A stretch of DNA of 64,000 bases, from assembly GCF_008728515.1 (NCBI RefSeq), contig NC_044976.1:35487376-35551375 (forward strand). Direction: 5' to 3'. A program made the translations under genes and the position numbers. The DNA is from Papio anubis (taxonomy: Eukaryota > Chordata > Mammalia > Primates > Cercopithecidae). Below are positions 29,986 through 41,259 of the stretch, one piece after another; the stretch's first letter is position 1, and the number at the start of each line of letters is the position of its first letter. The notes under the pieces are model-generated. The model searched no databases and had not been told where the DNA came from. It worked only from the letters and a program-made list of their open reading frames with translations.

Positions 29986-30231
29986 GTGAGGTGTGCCTGC
30001 TAGCAGAGCCGAGGTCCTGGAGAGCGTGCCCCTGCCTGGGTTTCCCCACATCTCCAAGCCTTGCCTGCTCATCACCTAGCTTCCTGCAGCTGTCTTCAGC
30101 AGGGGCTCCCCAACACACAGTCAGGGAGTGCCCTATGCCTCACCTTCTGAGAACTCACCCCACTGGCAACTATCTGATTGCAAAGACCGGGTCTGCCTTA
30201 TCCACCGCAGGATCTTATTCATCACTGGCGT

Positions 30232-30380
30232 AGAAAAAAAAACTAGGGAGGAGGAAAGAAGGAGGAGAGGAGAAAGGACAGGAGGGGGAAAGGAAAGGAG
30301 GGAAGGAAAGAAGGTGAAGTTGGGAAGAAAAGAAATCAGGGGAGAAGGAAAGAACAAGGGAGAAGGGAAGAAACTTGTCC
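30232..30380 (+). repeat. purine-rich (GGAA/GAGG) tract
   Basis: Continuous A/G with only a handful of pyrimidines, beginning AAAAAAAAACTAGGGAGG. No fixed period. Frames over it are low complexity. Confidence 0.9.
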
Positions 30381-30889
30381 ATTTTTGAAAGACCAAACGC
30401 ACCCCCAAAGATCCCTCGCTTCCGCCTTGCTCTGAGCTGAAGTTTGAGTTGGTACCCAGAAACATGCTGAGAAGGTAAAGCAAGTAGACCCATTGCAGTA
30501 GGTAAGAGTCAAGTATTTCAAGGATTTCCCAAAAGGAGAGCTATCAGCTTAGCTGAATTAACCCCTTCATAGAGGTCAGGGGTTGATGCCTCTCTTCTCA
30601 AGGCTGCCAGAGGCAGATGGAGGGGCAGAATGACCTCACATGTGATGACACCATGAACTTGACAAAGGATCAGGCCAAGGCACCCGGAGAGTTCTGGCCA
30701 AGAAGTCTGTGACCAGAGCTCGGGAACACGCAGAGCTCCACGTTGGGCTTCAGCCCTTCTCGAGAAGCTGGTGTGTCTCCTGCTGGCCACCTTTTCCAAG
30801 CACATCCTCAGGATGGCCAGCTGGATGGGCCCCGTGTGACACGGGCCATCTGGGGCTGGTGCAGTCACTCTCTGCTCACACCAACCACT
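30381..30889. other. unassigned stretch
   Basis: Non-repetitive; a 116-codon minus-strand frame (30518-30868) has no recognisable domain. Confidence 0.3.
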
Positions 30890-31500
30890 TGGCAGCGCGT
30901 GTTTGACGACGGGTTAATTCCTGAACAAAACGCATAACGTAGGCAGTGTGATTCCTCATTTAGCTGTCAGATTGGGATAAAAAATGTGTGAGAGAGAAAA
31001 CCCAAGGGGAAAAAAAAATTGGATAATGATGAATTGTGACTGAATGCTCCAAAGAAACACAAGCCGTCTCCCCCATCGTGTTGTGCCCGCTGTCACTTAA
31101 TTTGAAAATATTCTAAGTGTGCAGGGCCTTCTCCTTGGCACTTTTCAGCTCTTCCCGAGAAGAACTGGGTCCGCTTTTGTCACCAGTGTCATTTCCTCCG
31201 CAAATGCAGCAGTGCATCAAAGGCCCAGGCGGGAATGCTGGCCAAGACGCCCTCCCGTGGCCCCCCACGTGGCAGCGCCTCTCATGCCACACTCCGAAGA
31301 GACGAACAGACGCCTTTGCACTGCAGTATTCTAATACCATCATGCACGCTCGCTCAGGAGGGAGCGAGGGAGGGGGAGGAAAGAGAAACAAAATAATGCT
31401 TTTGCTGTGATAACTGTCAGCTCTGCCTGCGTCTAAAGAGAACTTGTTGTTTTGCAAAATGGAACATTATCCAAATGTACAGAAGCAGTAGATTGAAGTG
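30890..31500. promoter_or_regulatory. long repeat-free block, possible conserved element
   Basis: About 600 bases without repeats. ACGACGGGTTAATTCCTGAA, AAACGCATAACGTAGGCAGT, TTTAGCTGTCAGATTGGG, GGATAATGATGAATTGTGAC, GCTGTCACTTAATTTGAAAA and later TTCTAATACCATCATGCACG keep CpGs in AT-rich surroundings and hold two TGACAG-type MEIS cores. One of the best enhancer candidates here by composition, untested. Confidence 0.38.
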
Positions 31501-31839
31501 AGGAGGCTTCCAAGATCAGAAGTTGTCTGGCTGCCCTGGGAGTTGAAGTAAACACTCGTGTCTGGACGTCTCCTCGCACCCCACAAGGACGAGCTGAAAA
31601 ATGAGCCACTCTGGGAGCCTCCTTGGGACTTTGGCCAGTGCCCTTTCCCTGAGGGCAGCCAGGAACCACATGCCTCGGCCAAGGAAGCTCAGCTCCCTAG
31701 CAACCTCCAAGAACAGGCAGGCCGCCTGCTGGTTGGAGATACTTCGGGTCTGACGGCAGGAGGTGGGACATGATGACCTTTAGGGGTTCAGCCTGCCTGA
31801 GGATGGCCTGTGGTTTCCTGAACACCAGCAAGTTTAAAT
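31501..31839. other. unassigned stretch
   Basis: Non-repetitive sequence; short overlapping frames only. Confidence 0.3.
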
Positions 31840-31945
31840 GGCCCGCTGGGTGACCTTGAGAAGGTCCTCTCCTTCTCTGAGTGCCTGGTTGCCCATCTTG
31901 GAACAGGAAGCTGGCTTGGACAGCCTCCAAGTCTCCCTCAGGGGT
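31840..31945 (+). repeat. MIR fragment
   Basis: CTGGGTGACCTTGAGAAGGT, CCTTCTCTGAGTGCCTGGTT and GCCCATCTTGGAACAGGAAG are a diverged sense MIR. Confidence 0.65.
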
Positions 31946-32119
31946 TCAAAGCAGCGGGCTTTTGGGACTGGCACCACAGTCCAGGGGTTGCCCAGAGTGT
32001 GGTTTAAGAAACAGCCACTGGGAGGTAGATCAGCCCAAGCCTTTCTGGAGAAGAGCAGACCTGGAGTTGGTGCATGTGATGGGAGGGGAAGAGTAGACAT
32101 TCCGTTCCAAGGTGGTCCA

Positions 32120-32250
32120 TTGAGTGTCAACCAAACGGCCTCACAGCAACCCTAAGAAGCAGGAATTGTTCTCCCCAATTTAGAGATGGGGAAATGGAGG
32201 CTCAGCAAGGTCGAGTGACTTGCCCCAAAACCTAGGGTCATGCTTACCAC
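32120..32250 (-). repeat. MIR fragment
   Basis: CCCCAATTTAGAGATGGGGA, AATGGAGGCTCAGCAAGGTC and GAGTGACTTGCCCCAAAACC are antisense MIR. Confidence 0.85.
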
Positions 32251-33005
32251 TCTGTCATGCCAACACCCCTCCGTCGCCAAGCCCTTAGTTCCACTACCAA
32301 AATACCTCTGGGCTCTGCCACTCCTCTCCACTCCCGTTGCCACCCCTGGAATCCAAGCCACCACTATCCCTACCTGGAACTGCCATGACAGCCTCCTAAC
32401 AAATGGCCTCCCTGCCTCCTGTCCAGCCTCCCCACCATCAGCCAGAGGTCACTTTCTAAAATGCAACACCATGTGACACCTGCTTAGACCCTTCAATGGC
32501 TCCCCTTGGGATGAAATCCAGCTTCCTTCACAGGGCACTCAACATCCCTCAGTCACCAGCCACCTCTGTAGCATCATCTCTTACTACTTCTTCCTCACAC
32601 TCCAAGCCATCTGACTCACTCTAAGCTTTCCCCAAGAGGCAAGCTCTCTTTGCTTCTGGGCCTTTGCAGTTGCTAATCTCTTTGCCTGGTGCACCCTCTC
32701 CTCTCCCTCCCCTTCGGCTGTATCACCCTTCAGAGCTCCCGTACATGTCACCTCCCTCAGGAGCCTCTGTGAACCGCCCCTGCCCCAAGGTTAATTTCCA
32801 AACCCCCTGTATTATTCCAGAGCCCCCTGCACATTCTACCGAAGTGGCCTATGTGCTGTCTGGGACCCACACTGGCCCTTAATGCCAGAAATGCCTTATT
32901 CATCATCATGCCCTGAGCACCCAGGACCATTCCTGGCACACAGTAGGCACTCCAGAACTATTTGCTGGATGAATGACTGAATGAATGAATGAATAAGTGA
33001 ATAAG
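32250..33005 (+). mobile_element. long L2 LINE 3' end
   Basis: CAATGGCTCCCCTTGGGATG, CTTCTGGGCCTTTGCAGTTG, CTGGCACACAGTAGGCACTC and the terminal (TGAA)n GAATGAATGAATGAATAAGT make a nearly full L2 3'UTR in sense. Confidence 0.93.
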
Positions 33006-33254
33006 AGCACGAACGATACAGCCAGAGTGAGCTTTCCTTCTCCGCGTATCCAAATGTGTAAAAAGCACCAGGCAAGTTCATCAATAAGGCAGTCACTCGC
33101 TCCTCGCAGCCTGTCCTTGGCTGGGAGTCGGGTGATAGATTTCCGGAGGTGATGCATGGGCGCGTGAGAAGGGCGGAGTGGACGCATGGAAGAATAGAAT
33201 ATAGATTTCTATAGATTAATCATTTGTCATTCCTGCCACTCGGCACGCTCACGC

Positions 33255-33257
33255 GTG

Positions 33258-33309
<52 letters not shown>

Positions 33310-33322
33310 CACTCACACTCCT
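33255..33322 (+). repeat. compound (CT)n(CA)n microsatellite
   Basis: Nine or so CT units run directly into about fifteen CA units with one CG interruption. A 123-codon frame over it is not a gene. Confidence 0.97.
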
Positions 33323-33394
33323 TCCCTACCCAGATCTCCCCCTTCACACCAAAGAAGCACAACTCACATTGCCCTTGGAGCATGCAGCAGAGGC

Positions 33395-33428
33395 CCATAC
33401 GCACACACACACACACACACACACTCAC
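33395..33428 (+). repeat. (CA)n microsatellite
   Basis: A pure CA run of roughly ten units after CATACG. Confidence 0.95.
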
Positions 33429-33544
33429 CCCAAGTGCCCCAGACACATTCACAGACACTTTATGCACGTTTGTGCATCACAAAAGCCCTCAAATACACAA
33501 ACAAGTACTCTGCACTAAATCTTCCTTCACAGCTTCCCTATTCC

Positions 33545-33805
33545 CGCCTAGGATACACACACATGCACATAGGCAGGCCAGCAGGTGTACACTGACTCTG
33601 ACACACACTGCTAAGTACACACATACTCCTCTACACAGAGTATATGAGGGTACACACTTTCTCTTATACACACACAGAGCTGCACACTTAGAGACATACA
33701 CTTACTCTTACACACCGAGGAACACACTCTTATACACACAAAGGTGCACACTTATACACACACAAAGATGCACACTTGCTCTGACACACACACACTCACA
33801 AATCT
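33545..33805 (+). repeat. degenerate CA-rich minisatellite
   Basis: Loose units of 22-30 bases, clearest as CTTATACACACAAAGGTGCA and CTTATACACACACAAAGATG at 33729-33775. The 168-codon frame across it encodes threonine/histidine-rich low complexity. Confidence 0.8.
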
Positions 33806-34549
33806 GCTCTCGTTGCCTTTACTGGCTCACCTTATTCCCAACCTCCCATCTGTCTTCCTTACGGAGCTGTGAGCCCCTCCAGGACTGAGGTCAGGGCTCT
33901 GAGCACTCACTTCTTTCTCTCAGGGGAGAAAAAAACCACTTCTCAGACCCTCCCTGAGGTCCAGCTCTACCAGGCCCTCAGCTTGCCCTTACCAGTGGTC
34001 CCTCTCCCACCCCAGTGAGTTCAGCCCCATGCCCCATAAGGCAGGTGCCTGTTCATCCATTTCTTGTGTTGGGTCTCCCACATTGCAGGTGAATGGCTGA
34101 GGGGAAGGCCAAGGTGAGCTCAGGGTGGGTTCCCCCAGTTATCTTGCCGGCCTTACCAGTTGGGTACACGTGGTTTCACATGTGTTCTGTGAGTTGCTTT
34201 CTGTAGTTGCAGAGTTGCTAAGGAGGAAATTCTCCTATATCCCAACTGAAGGGGGAAAAACCCCAAGCCCGGCCTTTCCCTGGCCAGTCACTCCAATTAG
34301 TGCTGGGAAGATAGGGCTCGAAGGAATGCCTCTTCCCCCAACATCCCAGAGGTCCCGGCATCTGCCCTCCCAGAGGCCCTGTCTGCCCTAACTGGAACTC
34401 CAGGCACCCCGAGGCACCTCCTCACCTTGTGGGACCATGCCCTCTCCTCTGAGTTCTCACAGCATCTCCCAAAGACACCCACAAATACCTCCTGGGGTTC
34501 CAGGCCCAGAACCTTCATGCATTTCTCCAAAGTTCAGAGCTGTTATGAG

Positions 34550-34551
<2 letters not shown>
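33806..34551. other. unassigned stretch
   Basis: Non-repetitive, GC-moderate sequence; no exon or motif cluster stands out. Confidence 0.3.

Positions 34552-34579
<28 letters not shown>
34552..34579 (+). repeat. (CA)n microsatellite
   Basis: About thirteen CA units after ATGAGA. Confidence 0.95.
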
Positions 34580-34580
<1 letters not shown>

Positions 34581-35207
34581 CCTCCAGTCTCCAGACCCAA
34601 AAGCTGTGTGAGTACCCTGTGTTCACTGAAGCCTTTGGAGTTATCCTGAGCTGCCCCCTTCTGCCTCAATAGCACTTGAAGACTCTCAGCTTCTGCCCTG
34701 TTCCCTCTGCTAAGCCCTCCTCACCCACAAGTTCCCCCATACTCTCTATCCCAGTCATCTGCATAAACACAGTTTTTACCTTGTGCTGCCAGAAACCTAG
34801 CCCTTGGCCCTCCTCCAAGCCTCCATCCTGGATTCTGGTTATTAGAAACTAAACCCCTTAAACGTCTCACCCTCCCCAAAGCCCAGAAACCTAGGGACCC
34901 AGATCCCTACCCAGCTCCTAGAAGGGAGCTACTCCTAAACTGCACCTGTCATAGCACAAGCAAAATGTCACTCATTACTCATTCACTTATTCACTCAGAC
35001 TCTTATTATTGGCTCCGAGCTGTGTCCAAAAGGATGGTCAGTGCCTCTTCCAGGGACCCTGCCTCATGGAGCTTGCTGTCCATGGAGACCCAGACACTCA
35101 CAGAAGAGCCAGATCTAAGAGCAGAGAGATGACTCAAAATAGAAGAGGTCACTGCTGGCTGCAGGGTCAACAGGCAATGACTCCTGCCCAGATCCAGGGA
35201 CACCATC
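34580..35207. other. unassigned stretch
   Basis: No repeat family confidently seen. A weak reversed L2-type tail may occur near 34965-35110 (TTACTCATTCACTTATTCAC, GCCTCATGGAGCTTGCTGTC). Confidence 0.3.
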
Positions 35208-35208
35208 A

Positions 35209-35364
<156 letters not shown>

Positions 35365-35377
35365 AAGACCTAGGAAG

Positions 35378-36484
35378 AAAAACTTGCAATAAGCAGTCAT
35401 CTGGTCCATGTCCCTAAACCCAAGAACAATGGATCCCAAGCCTGCCACGCAGAGGGGAGCAACCCCCAAACAACCTCCATCTCTTAACCCAGCCCAGAGA
35501 TGCAGCAAAAATAACCAGCCCTTCCTGACCATGTCGGTTTGGTTCCCCACTTACATGCCACACACCAACTGCCATGCCAACTTCATAACTTTCTGAAGGA
35601 CTGGAGGGGAATCTAGGGGCACACACAAACCCACACAGGGGACACCACCAAGGCTCAAAGAGATCATTATTTCCTCCTAGGAGTCCTTGATTGTCTGCCT
35701 GGGGGAGGGGGCCCCAGAATGCAGGAACCCTAAGCTCCTCAGACCTCCGCCCCAGGAGGGGCTGTCTGGTCTGTGGGGGGCTTCTTGTGCCCCTTCTGCT
35801 GGACTCAGTTTCCTGGAGCCTTTCTTCCTTCCTAGGGATCCTTCCATCAGAGCATCTCTGTGGATGCTGAGGCTGGGGAAGGGGGTTGGGGAAGTACATA
35901 GAACCACCTTCTATTGCCTTTGATCTCCGTCACATTCAAGCTGCTTCAGCATCCAGCTGCCTCTCTCTCTCTTCTCCTCTCCCTTTGAAGTCCTTAAGTA
36001 AAGATGGCTGTAGATTACAGCCATTACAGCTGCCTGGAGCGAGACCTTCTCAGGCTGCCTTCCCTTTGCCACTAGCCTGTCTGTTCCATCTGGGGGTTCC
36101 TGAAGCCCCTGCTCCAGGCTGGCCAATGCCAAGGCTTCTCCCTTCCACAAGTCCAGGGCATTCGTGCAGCAATGACCCAGCATCTCTTTGTTTGCCTTGC
36201 TCCCATAAGACAGCTCTACAATGATTTTGCCAGCTCTCCAAGCACTGAGCTGAGCATCCCTGGGGATGTAACCAAGGCCCCCAAAGTTTCCAAGAATGGT
36301 TTGAGGAACTCTCCGTGGTGCTGGAGTGAGGTGCCACATCACTGTCATCTGAGAGTTTAAAATCAGCCCCCCAAATTATGGTCTGCTCAGTACTGCACTG
36401 AATGGGAAGATGACCAGCATCTCTCTCCTCTTCCCAATACAACTTTGATTTTCTCTGGGCAAATTGCCTTTTCTCCATCCCTAG
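35378..36484. other. unassigned stretch
   Basis: About 1.1 kb with no confident repeat. The 161-codon (35414-35899) and 145-codon (35911-36348) minus-strand frames show no recognisable domains and overlap frames on the plus strand. Confidence 0.3.
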
Positions 36485-36511
36485 TGAGGTCCTTCCTCCT
36501 CTCTCTTTCTT

Positions 36512-36542
<31 letters not shown>

Positions 36543-36595
36543 GTCTCCCCCTCCCTCCCTCCTTCCCTCCTCCCTCCTCTCCCCTCTCTCTACAG
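36485..36595 (+). repeat. CT-rich microsatellite tract
   Basis: TCTTTCTTTCTCTC, a run of about nine CT units, then (CTCC)n-like CCCTCCCTCCCTCC. Confidence 0.95.
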
Positions 36596-36609
36596 GCTCT
36601 TCCACCCTT

Positions 36610-37205
36610 CTTTGCAGCTTAATGCTTCCAATGCTGCCTCTGATATGTCGCTGGAAACCAGAGAAAACTTTTTAAAGCACAAACCACGCCACTTATCTGC
36701 CTTAAACCCCTCAATGTTTTACCATTGCTTCCACGGTAAAGAATTAAACTCCTTAACCACTTCACATGTGCTGGGATCCCAGCCTCATCCTGCTGACCCT
36801 CTTTGCTGTCCCATGACTGCCACTTGCTCCCTCTCTGGGGTGGACTTTTGCTCAAATGTTCTCCTCCTTCCTCATTGTCCGAGGAATTCACCCCGCAGAA
36901 CTCAGCTCACCTAGCACAGCCTGCAGGAAACTTTCTCTGGCCCCACCATCCAGGTTAGGTCTTCCTAGGATTACTTTCTTAGAAGTGTTCTCCTTTCCTT
37001 CAAAGCACTTGCTTTGGTTTTAATGAGTCACTCATCTGTGTGACTATTTGGCTAGTATCTGCCCCCACAATTCCATGAGACAGAGAAAAGACCTTGCCTG
37101 ATTTTATTCAGAGTCATCACCAGGGGCTAACACACCACCTTGACCCTCATGGGCACTCAATACATATTACTGATGGATGGAATGGATGAATGAATGAACG
37201 AGTGA
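36610..37205 (+). mobile_element. L2 LINE 3' end
   Basis: GGTAAAGAATTAAACTCCTT, ATTCCATGAGACAGAGAAAA, ATGGGCACTCAATACATATT and terminal GGATGAATGAATGAACGAGT are sense L2. The left limit merges with the CT tract. Confidence 0.85.
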
Positions 37206-38094
37206 ATGGCTGAGAAAAGGCTAATCACTGTGGGTTTGACAAAGCTGGTAGCCCTCAGCCAGGTCATCTTAACACTCTGATCATGCCATTTTATCAGACC
37301 AAACATGAGATTGGCTCCTAAGAAAAAAAATAAGAAACAGCCCCTCTTCTCAGCCCCACTTTGATTACTCAGAGCAGTGCCATGGAAGGTCAAGTGCACA
37401 GACCTGGGTTCAAGTCTCAATGTCAGCTCTCCCTGAAAAATCCACACTCTGTGAAATAAAGCAGTAGTTGCAGAATATCTGTGCCAGTAACCCTAGAACT
37501 TCACAGACAAGCCCTCTCCCTGGTAGGTCTCAGCTTGCACGAACCACCTTCAGGTTTAGAACCAAGACCAGAGAAATGGGTAGACCAGGAAAATTCTAGG
37601 GAGCCCATAATAGATGGTGCTAGTAAGGGTCAGAACCTGGAAATCCAGACCCTTAGCTTCAAATCTGATATTCACTCTCCCAGCGCATGATCTGGGGTTG
37701 TCATCCCCCTGCCTCATTCCAGTCCCCAACCCCTTTGGGGGTAAAGAGCTTAGCGCTGAGGACCTCGGATATTTCCCCCCTCCTTTGGGGGTGGCAGTGG
37801 CTGTCAGTTCACTCCTAGGTCCACGCCCACTCCCCCAGCACATGCCCCACCCCCCTGAGCTCTGGCTTTTGTTCTGGAGAAATCATGTTCTTTGATTCTG
37901 CTATAAATTAAGATGCACTCTACTTGGTTAGTCACCCCCTGCATCACTAAAACCAGGGGAAAGAACCTGCTTCTTGTCTTCCAACTCTCTCCTCCAAAGG
38001 CCTTTTCAAAGGGAAAGGAAAAAACCACACAGCGACACCCCCTTGCAGCTCCAGGCACTTTAATGAATTCCAGCCTTCAGGGAGAACGACGGCT
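37206..38094. other. mostly unassigned stretch
   Basis: A MIR-like head occurs at 37365-37440 (CACAGACCTGGGTTCAAGTC, TCAGCTCTCCCTGAAAAAT). The remainder shows no repeat or exon signal. Confidence 0.35.
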
Positions 38095-38275
38095 GTGTTA
38101 ACGGTGCTGGTGAAAAATGAGGGGAGGAACAGGGAAGCAAATTTCTTTTTATTGACTTTTAGTGAGCTATTTAATCCAAACAGCTCATTATCTGCAATAT
38201 AAATATACTATATAATGGATTTTGCAATAAGAACAATTAGTTTTGCAATTAGCATGAGAATAAGCTCTCCCCAAC
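38095..38275. promoter_or_regulatory. repeat-free AT-rich block, possible conserved element
   Basis: TTTTTATTGACTTTTAGTGA, GAGCTATTTAATCCAAACAG, CTCATTATCTGCAATATAAA and TTTTGCAATTAGCATGAGAA are rich in ATTA/TAAT cores with no repeat identity. Inference only. Confidence 0.33.
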
Positions 38276-38444
38276 TGCAGAGAAGGCAAGGCCTAGGCAT
38301 TGGGGGTTGGGAAAGCTGGGTTGGAGGAGGGATGTGAGGGAGAGAAGTAAGAAAGCAGCCTTCCGGGTGGAGAGGGCAGAGCCCTGTCCCCCTCCTCCAC
38401 TCCACATCCCAGGAAGGTCTCAGACCTGCAGGGATATTGCCAGT

Positions 38445-38692
38445 AGACAACATAGCAGAGTCACATTGGTTAAAACATAGGCTTTCAGCAGACCTGGGTT
38501 CAAGGCTCAACTCTGTCACTTACCAGCTGTGCAACCCCGGGCAAGTCACTAAAGCTCTCTGCAACTCAGCTTTCTCATTTGAAAAAATGGACATCACAGT
38601 AATACTTCTTTATGGAGTTGTTATGAGGGATGTCACAGGGTGATGTACCAGTCTTTGGCATAGAGTACATCCTTGATAAATGCTTCCGAGGG
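38445..38692 (+). repeat. near full-length MIR SINE
   Basis: Whole sense MIR visible: head TGGTTAAAACATAGGCTTTC and GACCTGGGTTCAAGGCTCAA, core CACTTACCAGCTGTGCAACC and TCAGCTTTCTCATTTG, tail TTGGCATAGAGTACATCCTT. Confidence 0.93.
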
Positions 38693-38724
38693 TGCTGAGC
38701 TGGGATTTCTTTGCATGTCCTTGG

Positions 38725-38943
38725 CCAACCTCCAGGTAGGAAGGAATTGTGTCTGTCTTGCTCACCACTGAATACCTAGTGCCTGGCCCAGTACAGAGTA
38801 GGCGCTTAATAAATATTTATTGAATAAATGTTTTAAGCAAAGGAAACTCAATGGCTGCTTGGCCCAATGCCTGGTACATAGTAGGCACTTAATAAATATT
38901 CGTTGAATAGATATTACTAAGTAAACGAAACTCAGCAGCCACT
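38725..38943 (+). mobile_element. L2 terminal fragment with tandem duplication
   Basis: Sense L2 end (GTGCCTGGCCCAGTACAGAG, GGCGCTTAATAAATATTTAT) occurs twice. The second copy starts near 38865 (AATGCCTGGTACATAGTAGG), 84-88 bases later. Both continue into the same non-L2 flank, AAGCAAAGGAAACTCA versus AAGTAAACGAAACTCA, so the flank was duplicated too. Confidence 0.85.
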
Positions 38944-39329
38944 TCCCTCCTGTCACAGGGCAGCAGCCTTGTCTCAGGAAGCCTTGCAGGTAAGCATAGC
39001 GGCAAAAATCAGTCTGCAAAACAAAGTGCTCTCTGCAGACCCCATGTCCAGACACCATTTCATGAATTTCCAAGCCCAGCTCCCTCTGCCCTCTGCCTTA
39101 GAGTCAGGGTATCCCACCAATGTTACTTCTTCTCTGTGGCCCAGTGCCTTCCTGAACGTAGCTTGGGTTCAGCCCTGTCCTTCCAGCTGCCCCCGGTCTC
39201 CTGCTCCTGCCCTGGACTGGAATGTTGCACACACTGGAGTTCATAGGCAATGGGAGAAGTGCTCGCATTGCATTCCAAAAGCAAAGGGAGCAGAACTTTG
39301 GGATTTTCTGAATAATCCCAAACACAGGC

Positions 39330-39575
39330 AAGCACAGTAGTAAATGCACTGACACTTACCCAGACAGCCTGGGTTTGTATCCAGAAGCTCCATATCCTAA
39401 CTATGTGACATTGGCAGGATCTTTGATCTTCTTTGACTCATCCACAAAATGGGAATCATAATAATGTTCATTATCACCTAGAGTTTCAGGAGAATTAGAT
39501 GAGAAATCCATGGGAAGCACTAGTGTTTGTTCCACAGTGAACAAATTTTCATCAAATATTAATTACCATTGTGGT
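39330..39575 (+). repeat. near full-length MIR SINE
   Basis: AGACAGCCTGGGTTTGTATC, CTAACTATGTGACATTGGCA, ATCCACAAAATGGGAATCAT and CATGGGAAGCACTAGTG are sense MIR. Confidence 0.88.
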
Positions 39576-39769
39576 TACCATCTTCTGTGGTAGAGTATCA
39601 AGACCACAGATAGACCACATGCCTGGCACCCAACTCCACTGCTTCCTGTCCTCTCTCCAGCAAGCTTTGCTAAAAGTGTTTCACCTTGGTCTCAACCAGG
39701 TAGCAGGTTCACTTTCGGATACTTCACCTACACGATGGCATCTAAGCCTCATGTCTCTACGAGTTGGTT

Positions 39770-39890
39770 TAGGAATTGTGCAAGTGAGGAACTCAAGCCT
39801 TAAGGAGGTTCAGGACTTGTTCAAGGTCATGCTGCTGGCCACTGGTGGAGCCTGGACTCAGCTCCAAATCTTTCTAAGCTCCACCCTCTT
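39770..39890 (-). repeat. MIR fragment
   Basis: GGAGGTTCAGGACTTGTTCA, AGGTCATGCTGCTGGCCACT and TGGAGCCTGGACTCAGCTCC are antisense MIR. Confidence 0.8.
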
Positions 39891-40414
39891 CTCCAGGAGC
39901 TGAACGTGATTCTGAGGAAATGAACAAAAGCAGAAAAGAAAAGAGTCCTTTTACTCTTCCACGAAGTCCCCAGATGTTTTGCCTCGGGCCCTGGTGCATC
40001 ATTGCTCCAGTGGCAGGAGCAGGACTTGGTGGAGGAAAGAGGATGGGGCTGTTTACTTGGAGTTCCAGGATACCCCCAAGTCAACCCCTGGGACACACGG
40101 TCTCGCAAATTCCAAAGACGGACTTCCTGTGCTCACCATGGAGCTCCTGACCTCCTGATTTTGGACTGAAGCTGCAGTGGCCTTCAACCCCCGACAATGG
40201 CCAGCTGCAGAGGGATACTCAAACATGTGGCACACACACAAACAAACAGGCAGAAAGTGAAGCTTCCCTGTACAAGAGCACACCAACGAGGAAGGTTCAG
40301 CTACAGCCCTGCTAAAGAAGGAAGGTGGCGAGAGGTCCCCCACCCAAAAGCAGAATGGATTCTCTCTGGATACAATAGCCAAGAACGTTGGCTCCAAGGA
40401 TGCCCAGCCCCAGG

Positions 40415-40545
40415 CTGAGCCCTGTTTCCATTATTTGTTCTGTGATCTTGCACTAGTCACTTGTCCTTCCTGAGCCTCAGTTTCCTCATCTGTAAAGTGG
40501 GGACGGTAATACTCTACTTCCCATGACTGGAGCAAGATGAAGCCT
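40415..40545 (+). repeat. MIR fragment
   Basis: TTCTGTGATCTTGCACTAGT, GAGCCTCAGTTTCCTCATCT and GTAAAGTGGGGACGGTAATA are sense MIR. Confidence 0.9.
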
Positions 40546-40799
40546 GGGAAACACAAACCCTCTCTTGGCACCTATCCAATGGCAGCTCTCACTGTCACTA
40601 TCACTCTTGAAAAGACGGGGACCGCATGTGGCATCCTGCCCTCTCCCCATCTCAGCTTCCCGCCTGTGTCAGATATTGGGCCCAGTGGTGCCCAGTGCCC
40701 GGGCCCTTCCTCCTCCCCATGCCCTTGCCCTCGATCCCCCTTGCAGCAGCCTCCCGGGAGCCGTCTGTGTCGTGTCCGGCTGAGCCCCGTGGCCCTTTC
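40546..40799. other. GC-rich unassigned stretch
   Basis: GC-rich with CCGG and CG dinucleotides; frames of about 107-123 codons on the plus strand have no recognisable domain. Not dense enough by eye to call a CpG island. Confidence 0.3.
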
Positions 40800-41190
40800 T
40801 CAGGAGAGCAGAACGGGAGTGCTGTTAGTCACGGTGTGGAGAGGCGCAATCCATCCGAAGAGGCCAGCGGGACGCGGAGAGGTCATCTCCATTACAAACT
40901 GGCTGTGATTAAGCCATTACTTACCGTAATGGGATCCTTTCAGTCCTAGGTGATGCCTGCCACAGCCGATAAGCCACAACGGCCACCACGGCCCGGAAGG
41001 CTGCAATAACACAGGCTCTCCCCTCTGTGACAGGTTCAAGCTCTCACGCTCATCGAAAAGTCCATTTTCCAGCACAACTGGGTACACTTCCCCGTGACAA
41101 ATGCCTGTTCGCCTTTAATCTGTTACAAGCCAAAGAAGCCCAAAGGAAGCACTCCATCACGGGAAGAATGTTTTTATAAGCGTGCTCTTT
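40800..41190. promoter_or_regulatory. repeat-free block with retained CpGs, possible conserved element
   Basis: GGCGCAATCCATCCGAAGAG, TGGCTGTGATTAAGCCATTA, CTTACCGTAATGGGATCC, CCGATAAGCCACAACGGCCA, CGCTCATCGAAAAGTCC and TTCGCCTTTAATCTGTTACA combine many CpGs with ATTA/TAATC cores and no repeat. Ends where the GT-rich region begins. Strong composition-based enhancer candidate, untested. Confidence 0.38.
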
Positions 41191-41259
41191 GAGGGCCCCG
41201 AGTGAGGGGCTGCGGCAGTGCGGGGACGCGGGATGGCTGCACATTTACGGGGGACGATG

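Noticed and set aside
33224..33888. Frames of 123 and 168 codons rich in His/Thr
   Set aside because: Translations of CA/CT microsatellites.
38445..38692. tRNA gene signal
   Set aside because: The tRNA-like head belongs to a MIR SINE; there is no foldable cloverleaf or terminator appropriate for a tRNA gene.
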